Positions 11,521 to 21,783 of a DNA stretch of 64,000 bases are shown one piece after another. The notes under the pieces were generated by a model, which was not told where the DNA came from, did not search any database, and saw only the letters and a list, made by a program, of their open reading frames with translations. Source of the DNA: Actinernus sp. WN-2022 (Eukaryota; Cnidaria; Anthozoa; Actiniaria; Actinernidae); contig JAOWCC010001634.1 in the NCBI GenBank assembly GCA_030867875.1, forward strand, positions 10,124,778 through 10,188,777, in the 5' to 3' direction. A program made the position numbers and the translations under genes. The stretch's first letter is position 1. The number at the start of each line of letters is the position of its first letter.

Positions 11521-12659
11521 TTATTTCCAGCGATTCGTACCCCACGCAAATGTGGGATGGTTAACATCGAAGTAAAAATGACTAACAGATTGTATATCGA
11601 CATAGTCTTCAAGGAAATTAGTGCGTATCATTTCAATCAAGTATCGAGGGAGGAGACGTTAACTGTTTGAAGTCAATCAACAGCAGCGAATCGACTGACT
11701 CCATACATGCACAGCACCATAACATACTACGCTTAGCCTCACGACACCGCCTTGAAGTAGCTACATGTACGCCGCGGATGAATGCCTTCGAAAAACAAAA
11801 TCAGTCTCGACTTGGGGAAAGTTTATTTGTTTTCTTTGCAAAAAGAAAATTACCAGAAATGTTTACTTCGTTAACAGATCAGAAGTTTCCTAGATCGTGT
11901 TTTCGTGAAATTTCTTTTAAATATTCAAACCATTTCAGATCGTATGACAGCTCTCCAGAGGATTCAGTGCTTTGTTTTCGAATTCAAGAAAGAATGTCAG
12001 GTGATCTGAAATGGGACAACGAAGAGGCGGGGTAATATATTTGCACTAAGAGTGTGTTACAATACGATGAAACAAAGGCAATTGAAGAAATGCAAAATAA
12101 ATTGCAAGTAACTGCTTGAAGACAACAAGAAGCCAACAATACTTGACAATAAACAAAACAAAACTGCAAAAGAATACACTTTTTTCATGATGTTAACTTG
12201 CTTAGCACGCCTCTTTCGCTTTGTTTACAAGTTTGGCAAAACCGCGGCAACTTTTGGCGCGTAAGACTGACCGTATTCCAGAATAAGAATAGATAGAATA
12301 ATCTCTGGAAATCACTGGTTCAGGCACATTTTGCACTGATAGCTACAAATGCAGTGTTCCATGCAGTGGTGAAAAAAATCAATACGTCAATCGCACCCTT
12401 CTTTTGCAATTTGCATTGTTTGGAAATTGCTTTGTTGAGTACAATAAACCTCAACACAGAAAATCAGGTCATGAAGCGCGGATTTTTTGTCAAAATATAC
12501 ATTTACAGCGAAGTTATAGACTGATCTCTATTGATAAATGAGAGTTGGAGGAAACTACAGCATTTGAATGTTATGCGTAGTTCTCTTAATACCGAAAACA
12601 TTGGTTTGTTTTGCTTTTATTTACAGCAACAAAGAAATGCTCTTAGCAAATTTTCTCAG
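11521..12659. other. No gene seen upstream of the Hes promoter
   Basis: A 122-codon frame (11667-12035) has no recognisable domain and overlaps sequence next to a MITE, so it is probably chance. No repeats were clear. Confidence 0.35.
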
Positions 12660-13089
12660 TTACCACTCATTTGCATTTAAAACAATTTACATGCAACACG
12701 TGCAGTGCCGGATTGCATTGAGCGGTTCGATTGAGCAACAAGCAATGTTAGTTACGGCCAATCTGTGCGTTGCAATCTCGCGCTGTGCTTAATCAGGAGT
12801 GCACTAATGATGCAGAAACAATGCCGTCGTATTGTAGGTGTTGCAGTCTTAATAAACGACTTGCATTCGCGTGCAAAATGTGTTGTTCTCCCGTGTGCAT
12901 ACTGTCATTGCCGCATTTTCATTGGTCGATGCATGTTTTAGCAGTCGTTAAGTGTAGATACAAGAAAAGGTAGTCTTGATTGTTCAAACACATTCTGTCT
13001 CTAGCTTGCTCAACTGCGAGACTTCAAATCTCGAGCATCGCTCTATTTCTGATTGCTTTCTGATCCCAAACGTGCACAGAAGAGGAAAG
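12660..13089 (+). promoter_or_regulatory. Probable promoter region of the Hes gene
   Basis: This is the stretch directly upstream of the Hes start codon. It contains an octamer ATTTGCAT at 12669 and a palindromic E-box CACGTG at 12697, a class of site that Hes and other bHLH proteins bind. The block 12755-12905 is matched, inverted, at 9690-9541 upstream of the Hes pseudogene; shared words include AGGTGTTGCAGTCT, CATTCGCGTGCA and CCCGTGTGCATA. No clear TATA box or Su(H)/RBPJ site (YGTGRGAA) was seen. The regulatory role is inferred from position and duplication only. Confidence 0.4.
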
Positions 13090-14768
13090 ATGGCTGATAA
13101 AGTTCTTAAAACAAATCAGCGACAAGTAAGATAAATATTTTTCTACTGTTTTTAAGACATCTCTTCAGTATCTACCGAGAACGAACGCAAAGTGAAGCAG
13201 TTCAGTTAGCGGCGAAATTCAACTTACACTTGTTCTTTTCACCACAGGTTGGGAAAGCTAGTAAACATATACTGGAGAGACAGCGTCGAGCGAGAATCAA
13301 TAACAGTCTCCATGAACTCAAGAATCTTGTGCTATCTTCACTATATCAAGATGTAAGTAGAAAAACTCTAGGAATTATACGAAACCTTCCCTGCTAGCAG
13401 AGGTCTCTCCTGGTATATAAATGGAAAGCTTCCATGAGCACCAGAAGAGTGAGACTTCTGCTAACAGGGAAATCGACGAAATCTAATCAAACTTTAGGAT
13501 GTTCTCATGCTATGTGTGTACTTTAAGAGTTCCTTTAAAGGGAAGTCTGATTTTCACTCACTCGTACTTCTTTATTTATTCAGAATCCACAGGTTTATTT
13601 TGACAAGAGTCGTGAGCGATTGGATAAGGCAGAAATCCTCGACTTAACTGTGAACTTCCTAAAGCAGGAGTTGAGAGGTACGTAAAGAGAGTGGCTTGAT
13701 TCAAAATGTATTCTACTCTCACTTAAACTAGTTTGAGATCTTTTCGACAACTTGAGCACATGAACGTATGTAAGTTTAGAAAACAGGAGACGAACTTTTT
13801 AAGTTTTCTAAGACATTAGTAATGGACCATCCGACCGTATTGTGCCCTTTGCTCCTTTTATATGCGAACGTGTACGTGGCACTGAAGAATGGGGAACGGA
13901 GTTTATTCGCCGTTGTGTTGAAATTTGTTTAAGTCTACGAATAAGTTTTCAAAGGTTTGCGTTTTCCCGGCTGAAAATTGAATTAAAGTATAGCTTCCAC
14001 AATATCATTTTCTGCTGGTTTTGCTCGTACACACGAATAAGCTTCGATACATCGTTTCATAATTTTAGTGTGGCCAAGAGATGAAAATGCAGAAAATAGT
14101 TTAGTTTTTTTCATAGTTGAAAACTTATTCGGAGCCTAAGTTGTTCGTATTTCGGACGGTAATTGCAGAATACCCCCTCCTTTGGTTCATTAATAATTCA
14201 TTTCTAAACTTTTTCATACAAACCTTCTAAAAACCTAACCCTGAAATAATAATAAAAACTAACAATTTCAATCCAAAATCATTCATAGAACGAGTCTAAA
14301 TATACACCTGAACTAAAGTGGATAATTTAGCTCCGTTTTCAAGCGATCTGTTGAGTGGAGGGGGTGTATTCTGCAACTAAGCCCGTATTTCTTGTACTTT
14401 TAGGCGCGAGAATGGAAGAAACCGAGGAACCAGAAACTAAATTCCCACTCATTTACAGAGAGAGATTCGCTGATCCACAGCTACCTGAACGCATCACACC
14501 GACACACACACTCGTGAATGGAGCTTCGTGCTACGGATGTGTGAATAGAACTTGCACCGTAGCCCAGTATGGCGCACCCCAGTACGGGATCCCTACACCC
14601 CCACCATCCCCTCCCACAAGACATGCTCTGTATGCCGGGCAGTACGTCCCAGTTCACTTCACAAGAGCATACCGCTCAACGGCAGAAGTCTCTGATGAGC
14701 CTATTGCTGCGAAAACTGTGAACGATGAGCGATACACAGACAAATCCGAAGTGTGGAGGCCTTGGTGA
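13090..14768 (+). CDS. hes-like: Hes/Hairy-type bHLH transcriptional repressor with C-terminal WRPW (4 exons, 199 aa)
   Basis: Exons read 13090-13125, 13248-13352, 13584-13677 and 14404-14768; all introns are GT-AG and the frame is continuous (600 nt, 199 aa). The basic region plus helix 1 fill residues 15-47 (KASKHILERQRRARIN then SLHELKNLVL), and helix 2 is residues 57-77 (RERLDKAEILDLTVNFL). The last four residues are WRPW, the Groucho/TLE-binding tag of the Hairy/E(spl) family, so this is a nuclear DNA-binding repressor, typically a Notch-pathway output. Oddities: the proline that marks the basic region of Hes proteins is His19 here, and no Orange domain is visible between helix 2 and the Pro-rich stretch near residue 130 (TPPPSPPT). 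The start is the ATG that yields the short 12-residue first exon. A poly(A) signal AATAAA lies at 15328. The family is certain; the exact orthologue (Hes1/4-like or a cnidarian-specific Hes) is not. Confidence 0.93.
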
Positions 14769-14910
14769 TTCAGGCTTAGAACTGTTATCGGTAGTAAAAT
14801 GTTATTTAGTGTTGTAATCGCAACAACGCAATGTCCGAATGCAAGGCGGAGAAAATGTTTATGTGCATTCCAAACGGATAGATTTGAATAACTATTTAAT
14901 TAGTGTGATC

Positions 14911-15057
14911 TAAAGTACATATGAGCCCAAATATTTTATTATTAAAATCGATTCTACATCAAGTAAAGGTTGAAGGAGTAAAAGTTTTCTATTCAACTGT
15001 TACTTGATGTAGAATCGATTTTATTGATAAAGAATTTTGGGTTCACATGCACTTTAA
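14911..15057. repeat. Inverted-repeat MITE in the Hes 3' flank
   Basis: AAAATCGATTCTACATCAAG and CTTGATGTAGAATCGATTTT are perfect complements; the ends are TAAAGTACATATGAGCCC and GGTTCACATGCACTTTA. Confidence 0.75.
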
Positions 15058-15327
15058 ACCTAGCTCGCACTATCGACATGCATGCACAAGCAGCAAACGC
15101 AATGCCGACACTACTAGATCATTGGTAGTACTTGTTCTACTCACAGGTGTGAGATAAAGAACAAGCGTCACTAATGATCAATGCATTAATTCATCTGCAT
15201 GTGTTGCTTGAGCTTATGTTGCTAGTGTGAGAGACAAAGCTGTAAGTTGACCGGTCGGTTAGAAAATGTATTATGAAAGAAACACTTGAGCAAAACAAAA
15301 TGCTGAAGAATTTGTAAATAAGAGTAA

Positions 15328-15333
15328 AATAAA
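15328..15333 (+). terminator. Poly(A) signal AATAAA, Hes gene
   Basis: First canonical AATAAA found downstream of the Hes stop, about 560 bp into the 3' flank. The implied 3' UTR would contain the inverted-repeat element at 14911-15057. Transcript data would be needed to confirm use. Confidence 0.45.
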
Positions 15334-15339
15334 ACTTAA

Positions 15340-15984
15340 TTTATACGAGAAACGTTGTTGTGGTTTTCTATGTTTTCCGGTTGTTTGTCAGGCCCGATTG
15401 TGAAAAAAATGAAAATAGTCTGTATGAAATTAACTTCGAGGTTGATTACAAGCGATTCTGTTCTTGGTAATTGCAAAAAAAAAAATGCCTAAGCTCGCAT
15501 GGATTAATGTACCTTGTGTTTAAATAAATTAATGGTATGGCTGCAGATTACCTCTTAAAGACCTTCCGACGATTATACAAACTTGCATTAAAGAGAAATA
15601 AGTTATGCTATTTTATTTCTTTGTGGTGCACGTCTAAAAAAGAGTAAATAGGTTTGGAAGCCCGAAAAATAGCCGATTCTCCGCTACTAAAGCTAGTTTG
15701 TGTGGCGGCTCAATTCAGTGCTTTTCCCCGTAACGTACGTCATGCATACCAAAGAAAACGACCACACCTTCAGCACAAAGAAAGCACAATAGTGCGTTAG
15801 TCCATCTATTCAAAGCCGAAAACAATTTGACAAAACTAATTTATTCTCCGTATCGTAGGTCAGATTACAGGAATTGAGCCGTCTGTACGGCGGTTGGGAG
15901 GAAGATGTGCAGATTCTTTCCTTTGATACAAAACACAGTAAAATTAATTTTGGTACGAGTCTTCATGTTTAAATCTATACTCAT
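15340..15984. other. Nothing supported
   Basis: A/T-rich intergenic DNA with no open frame over 60 codons of coding appearance and no clear repeat. Confidence 0.35.
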
Positions 15985-16210
15985 TGAGCTAAAGTTGATT
16001 TTAGGCTTCAGTTCTCCTTTAACAGAGTTTAGGCATTCAAATGAATTTCACCATTGCAACACAAGGAACAAGGACCTGCTTAGCCGGTACCACTAGCAAA
16101 AACAACTAAGTTCCAGGGTTCTTTTAGGTACAATGGCGCTCGAACCTGGAATACTCTCCCATGGCCAAGTTCAATTAGATCACTGAAAAAGCAGCTTTAT
16201 TGCATTCAAC
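15985..16210 (+). mobile_element. LINE post-RT fragment
   Basis: Interrupted frames give HCNTRNKDLL, RYNGARTWNTLPWPSSIRSL and KKQLY, matching the extreme C-terminus of CR1-like LINE proteins. Stops and shifts show decay. Confidence 0.6.
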
Positions 16211-16802
16211 AGAGAAAATGAAATGCTACTATAAGCGATAACTATTAATTCCAGCGACTGATATTTTACCGATTTATCCATATTATATGTCAGTTTTGTC
16301 CGTATAATAACTATATGAAGATATGTATATATAATATGTATATATAATATTTGCCATTTATATGTTGTATAATAGTTTAGTTGATACCGGACTCCATTTA
16401 AACCAGATTTGCTGAATTGAAACCTGTTTAAACATCTTTTTACAACAACATCCAATTTTCTCGTGTGCCATTTGGCAAAATGAGAGTTTTCTCTTGAGTG
16501 GAGAAGGTTTCGGCGAATTTGTAGTCAGACTTTGTGACTAGACTAGTTCTCTCAGAGCTCAGAAGTTTTGAATTATATAACAATAACTTTTCTGATCCAG
16601 AAAAAAAACAAGAAAGGATTTCACATGCATCCATCAATTACAGAAGTTAATCGCTGAACCAAATTGCCATTTGTCTAAGAAAGCTTTCTCTCAGCAACGG
16701 TAATTAGAAGTGTTTACGTTTTGACTTTCAATGGCCTTTTTCGACTCGAAAGGAGTTTGTTACGCACTCATTTGAAGCTATAAGTGCTTCGTCGTTGTAA
16801 AA

Positions 16803-16942
16803 AAACAAATCGCACACATTTTGCCATTGTCTGAACTCGCTACGCTCGTTGTTCCACTTGAGTTTTGAACATTTTATGACGTCATTTCTATGATCAATAC
16901 GAGTTCAGACAATGGCAAAATGTGTGCAATTTGTTAAGGTTA
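16803..16942. repeat. Inverted-repeat MITE, same family as 4982-5122
   Basis: The arms CACACATTTTGCCATTGTCT and AGACAATGGCAAAATGTGTG are perfect complements. The core has CTCGCTACGCTCGTTGTT and TGACGTCATTTCTATGATCA. Confidence 0.7.
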
Positions 16943-17282
16943 TAAATAAATAAAAAAATAAAAAAATGCCACTTTTTAAAAGTTCTTTCTTTTGCGCTTT
17001 ATAAAATATGTACTCGGATTACGAGCGAGGCTTGTATTTACGCCTGGTTCACACTAGCGACATAAACACAAGCAACATACGCAGACTCCAGTGCATTGAT
17101 CATTGCCTATGGTGCTTGTGCTTATGTCGCGAGTGTGAACACGGCCGCGGTTTGTTTTTGCGCCTTGTTTCAGGGATTGGTTGTCATCGTAACATGTCGC
17201 GTCCAGTGAAAGCAAGAATACAACACAGAACTCTTTCTGAGTTAATTCAGTTTAGAAATTGGTTACTCAGATATATAATACG

Positions 17283-17450
17283 ATAGGTAACTAGTTCCTG
17301 CATGTAAAAGAACTATAGTGTTGGTCTGCGTCGGTGGGGAAGATAAACACTGGTATATAATCAACTAAAGTCGATTGAGGTATGCTAACCGCCGTGGAAG
17401 CGAGTAGCAGCTGACGTTTCGAGCGCTAGCCCTTCGTCAGAGCAAAAGGT
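17283..17450 (-). mobile_element. Penelope-like element terminal fragment
   Basis: Shares with 55898-56046 the words AACTAGTTCCTG, GGGGAAGATAAACACTG, ATCAACTAAAGTC, GCTAACCGCCGTGG and GCGAGTAGCAGCTGACG, ending in the hammerhead. No reverse transcriptase or GIY-YIG coding is attached, so it is a solitary terminal remnant. Confidence 0.65.
17410..17443 (-). ncRNA. Hammerhead ribozyme of a Penelope-like element
   Basis: Read on the minus strand: GCT, then the core CTGACGA, a stem II of GGGC with GCTC around a 4-base loop, the core GAAAC, then GTC and AGC. GCT pairs with the final AGC as stem I, and stem III is only a minimal AC/GT. This is the minimal hammerhead layout described for the terminal repeats of Penelope-like retroelements. 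The surrounding 17283-17450 matches 55898-56046. Confidence 0.8.
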
Positions 17451-18089
17451 ATATAACAGTTTTGTTATTCACAACACAACAAAATGCCACCGTCACAGTA
17501 CCATGACGTATTGCAACCCTAATGTTTTCGAAATATATGGGAAATGTCAGAAGTTTACGTATATAGTGATTTCACAGCTTTCAGCCGATTAAAAATACGA
17601 ATGTCATTTCATTTGAAAACGCACTCTTGTGGATGGGGTATCGTTTTCAGATAGATTTGTCATATCCTCCATCTTGGATGTTTGAATTCGAAGCGTTTTC
17701 AAAGTTTGCGTTTGGCAGTGAGTTTTCGGGCGGATATAACATTGGACAGGAGTTGAAAACGTAACACAAACGTTTGCGTTCAGAATTGAAAACATTCATA
17801 TCATGTGGATGGGCCTAAGGCTGTACTGAGGAAAAAAGCTTGCTTTATTCCATCCGTTACAGCAGGGAACCCCATTTAACTTTTAGTTATTAATAACAAT
17901 TAATTTATAAGTACATACCTGTTATTATCTGTCAGTGTTGTTTTTATTCTCATGAAATTGAATTGAGATGGTGTGTATGACCTTTAGGCCGATTTAAAAA
18001 AGTATGATGTTTATGCTGCTGAAAAAAGTATGATGTTTATGCTGCCGTTTAATAGGTTCACTGACGACAAGCATCTTTGTTTGTTTGAA

Positions 18090-19128
18090 CATAGTTAATA
18101 GAGTGGAATGGTTAGGAAACCCGGTAAACTTCAAAGGGGCTAACTGCAAAGGCGCTGCGATTTAGGTTGGAAGGGGGTAAGACAAAATATTGTGCACGGT
18201 CATAGACCCATTCGAAAAATGGTGTCACCAAGCTTTGGTTGTAATGAAATGTTGGTACTAAAATAAACACTGTCACTTCAGAGAGCATGCAAAAATGAGT
18301 ACGTTTGTAAAATTTAAGGAGCATAGTACCAAGTGTTGCGAAGTTACCGAGGTTCAAAATAAGATTATACTCTTATCACCCTGAAACGAGCATAAAACAT
18401 TTAATAGCTAAACTGCATTAAACACAAACAACAGATCAGGGATGGGCATCTCGTTTATTGATACTTGTCGGACACGTATAATTACAGCAGTATATAATGT
18501 TGCATGGCCAATCACGTCTGTATAGATGTGTAGTTAGTAATTTCTTCTGTTCTCAACATATATCCCGAAGAAAATTTAGGTATCAAGGTAGAGAAACGCC
18601 TTCGAATGATTCTTACATATTAATCACTCTTCTTATACACCCTCAACGCAATCCCAACGGGATTATGTAACTTGTTTATATAACATAACAACATTCTGCA
18701 TTAATTCCTACCCACTTGTGTACATTCCGTAACGCTAATAAATATATGAGTTTTGTACGAGATTCAGGACGTCAGTACTGACTAGCCTCGTTTTAATGTT
18801 TCTTCAGAGTTTCAAACGTTGATTGCTTTGTAAGGATATATTCTTCTGTTATCAAAGAGCTACATGTTGCTAACATGAACTCGCTCTTTCATATAGGCTA
18901 GTTAATTCTTCAGAAAATATTGAATATCAATATTATGCAAATTAGAGGCAGCCATTTTTCGAATGGGTCTATAGTTCATTAACGTCGCCTGCACGACTGC
19001 ACCACACGTTTCTATTGGCTGATTGATTAACATATTGGAATTTCTATTGTGTTTTGTGCACAATAGAAAAAAGACCTGTAACAAAGAAGGTCGCTGGGTT
19101 TCCTAACCATTCCCCTTTATTAACTATG
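18090..19128. mobile_element. Terminal-inverted-repeat element, about 1.04 kb
   Basis: The ends pair: CATAGTTAATAGAGTGGAAT then GGTTAGGAAACCC at the left, GGGTTTCCTAACCATTCCCC then TTTATTAACTATG at the right. GACCCATTCGAAAAATGG (18206) and CCATTTTTCGAATGGGTC (18951) are a second inner pair. No transposase was seen. Confidence 0.7.
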
Positions 19129-19877
19129 GTTTGAATGGTATTCAGTCCTTACATTGGTTATGAAGGGAGAGGTTGGATCAATCACTGCACGGTTTACGGG
19201 AAACCCCCACCCAACCCCCCTGTTTCTCCCTAAATTAATGGTTAATCATCAATTACACATGTATACCCAAGGGAGGGGTGGGTAGGTAGTTTCCCATAAA
19301 AACGCACCACTGAACTGGAAGTAGGAACCCCATAATTATATATGCAAATGTCATTCTTGAATGCGAAACTGAACTATTAAACTAGCAGGTTTGGCGGCAC
19401 AACCACGTAAATTTAGAAATACTAGATTTGAGATACTATAACATATTTTAAGGGATTCTTAATTTTATGAAACTTGGGAATGCCCTTTCTTAAAATTAAA
19501 CGTTTTTTCCCACTGGTTATAAAGGCTGATTTACAAGCCGCTATTTAGCTTACGTTTATTACATACGGCATTACCCTTGCGACAGAAGGCTCACGACAGC
19601 CATTTTCAAACAATCATGAACTTCCCCTGATAAGGTTTTGAACATACTTCAAAATCTTATACGTTTTATCTTGCCATAAGAATGCTATCCGATCCTGGGT
19701 CCCAGATCGAGGCTCGAAGGAATAAAAGGCGAAGAGGCTCTGGTACGGTGTTATCCGTTGAGAATCTCACTTCCATGCGAACATTAGATTCAGAACCCTG
19801 ATTGGATAATCTAATCATTACTGGGTGCAACTGTGAGTGCTGGATGTAACGTTAATTTCCATTGGCTTACCAATAAT

Positions 19878-20150
19878 AGGAGCCAGGGTGGTGCAGTGGT
19901 TAAGCCCTTCGTCTCTCACCTCTGTGGCTCAGGTTCGATCCCCGAACGCGGCGCCATATGTGAGTTGAGTTTGTTGGTATCTCGCCCTTGATCCGAGGGT
20001 TTTTCTCCGGCTACTCCGGTTTTCCTCCCCGGCTCCACAAACACCAACACACTAAATTCCAATTCGATAAATGGATTAGCCGGGTCCTGGCTTTGATCAG
20101 CCCCAATAGTTGTTTCGGGTCCTGTTAGAAATTCAAGTTATAATAGCTCA
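19878..20150 (+). mobile_element. tRNA-headed SINE, full-length copy
   Basis: The head has a box A-like GGTGCAGTGGTTAAGC and a box B-like GGTTCGATCCC, the internal RNA polymerase III promoter of tRNA-derived SINEs. The body is shared with 50418-50655: GCGGCGCCATATGTGAG, TTGAGTTTGTTGGTA, CTCCGAGGGTTTTT-like and CTAAATTCCAATTCGAT, ending GTTAGAAATTCA. Confidence 0.75.
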
Positions 20151-20224
20151 GCAAAACCGGTGTGATGTGTTTTCCTGATTTGAAACTCAGCGCCGCCTGG
20201 AAGTGACTTTGAACGGATAACACC

Positions 20225-20632
20225 ATACACGACTTTCATAATGGCCGCCTCCTAATTTGCATAATTTGGAAGACCAATCTGTAGAGGAAAACTAATCCTA
20301 CCACATGAAAGATCACATTAAAACTAGTAATTTTTTAGAGTTTTAGAGCAATGTGGAAAATTGCTGTTGAGCTATGAGCATTTCTAATGCAGAAAAACAT
20401 GAAAGCGAGGCTAGTAAGGCTTCCGTTGTTTTTCTCATACAAATCTCTCTAATTTCAACTGGCTGTAACTTCATTGTTTTTTAAGCTACAGCACACAACT
20501 TTCACAAGTTCACTAATGTCGACATGCTCTTTCACATGGTAATGTTCATATTTTCTATACATGTAGATAAACTACCGAAACGGGAAATCACATATGTAAA
20601 TTAGGAGGCGGCCATTATGAAAGTCGTGTATA
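20225..20632. mobile_element. Terminal-inverted-repeat MITE, about 400 bp
   Basis: ATACACGACTTTCATAATGG then CCGCCTCCTAATTTGCATA at the left; TATGTAAATTAGGAGGCGG then CCATTATGAAAGTCGTGTAT at the right. The arms are about 40 bp with one or two mismatches. Confidence 0.8.
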
Positions 20633-21783
20633 GGCTCTTCTCTTTCTTCTCTCTCCTCTTAATTCTCTCTCTCACTTATTCGACTTTTATTTCTTCGAGC
20701 CTTCGCCACCCAGGGCTAGTAAGCATACATGTAACCTATAATGATTCATGTTGGCCTGGCTTGGAAATAATAAAAAGTACATGATTGGAAAACGAACAAA
20801 ACAAATATTAATAAACTATATTATAGAAACTCATAATCGTAACAGTCATGGTTTGGGTAAATCAAGCAAACAAAATAATGAAAAGATATTATAGAAGCGA
20901 GCAGGGTATTTGTTAAAACGACATGTGATGCCAGCAACTCAAATATAACACTTGATTTCAATTATTTGATATTTATTACGAAGAGTGCTCGATATATAAT
21001 TTGATGAATGGCGAAATTCGCTGCCATTAAACAAAAACTACTTGCGCTACGAGTTTTCTTTCAAAGAACTTACAATTTTTTACCTTCTTTGCATCTGTCT
21101 TACCACTTTTAAACCACGCAAGTTTGATTCTCGCCCTTAACGTATAAAAGGTTCACTGCCAAGTACACTGAAAATTAAAAACAACATTAATTACTCAGAT
21201 ACTGGGGAAAATCTGAGAGTATTTTGACGAAAAGATAGCAAAGATTCGAGTGGATGAAAACTACTGTATCAGAGCAATACATAGGGCAACTAGCATTAAA
21301 CCGAAATCTGTTTAAGATTTATAATCAATTAATTTTTTTTGTCAAATTTCGTCAGAACATTCCCAAGGTATTGCTTCTTCTTCTTAATTTTTTTTTTGTG
21401 GTTCTATTATTACAAGAAACGTGAATAGTCAATCATTTGAGAATACCTTAATTGCTTCATCAACAGCGACAGCAAAATGAGGTTTGCTTCGGTCCTATAT
21501 CAATTACCATTCGTGTTTTTCCCACGGCTCACACAAACTATTAAACATCGTTTTATTGAGATCACCAAGAAAACAGCGAGTTTGCTTTGCAAGACAATCT
21601 AATAATTGCCTAACGACAAACTCCTTTATTGAGTTTTTTATGTCAACATAAGTTAAGTCGGTTAAATTAACAAATTTGTTGTCCTGCACGGATCAAGAGG
21701 TGAACACAGCCGTACTCACTCTAGTAGGCCGCTAATATTGCATTTGTTTAGCAAGAACACTGAACCCTCATTCGGCCAGCAAA
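20633..21783. other. 5' flank of the secreted-protein gene
   Basis: A/T-rich DNA without an obvious TATA box or long open frame. The start codon at 21784 is preceded by CCAGCAAA. Confidence 0.35.

Noticed and set aside
11667..12035. 122-codon open frame
   Set aside because: No recognisable domain, composition like non-coding flanks, and no supporting signals.
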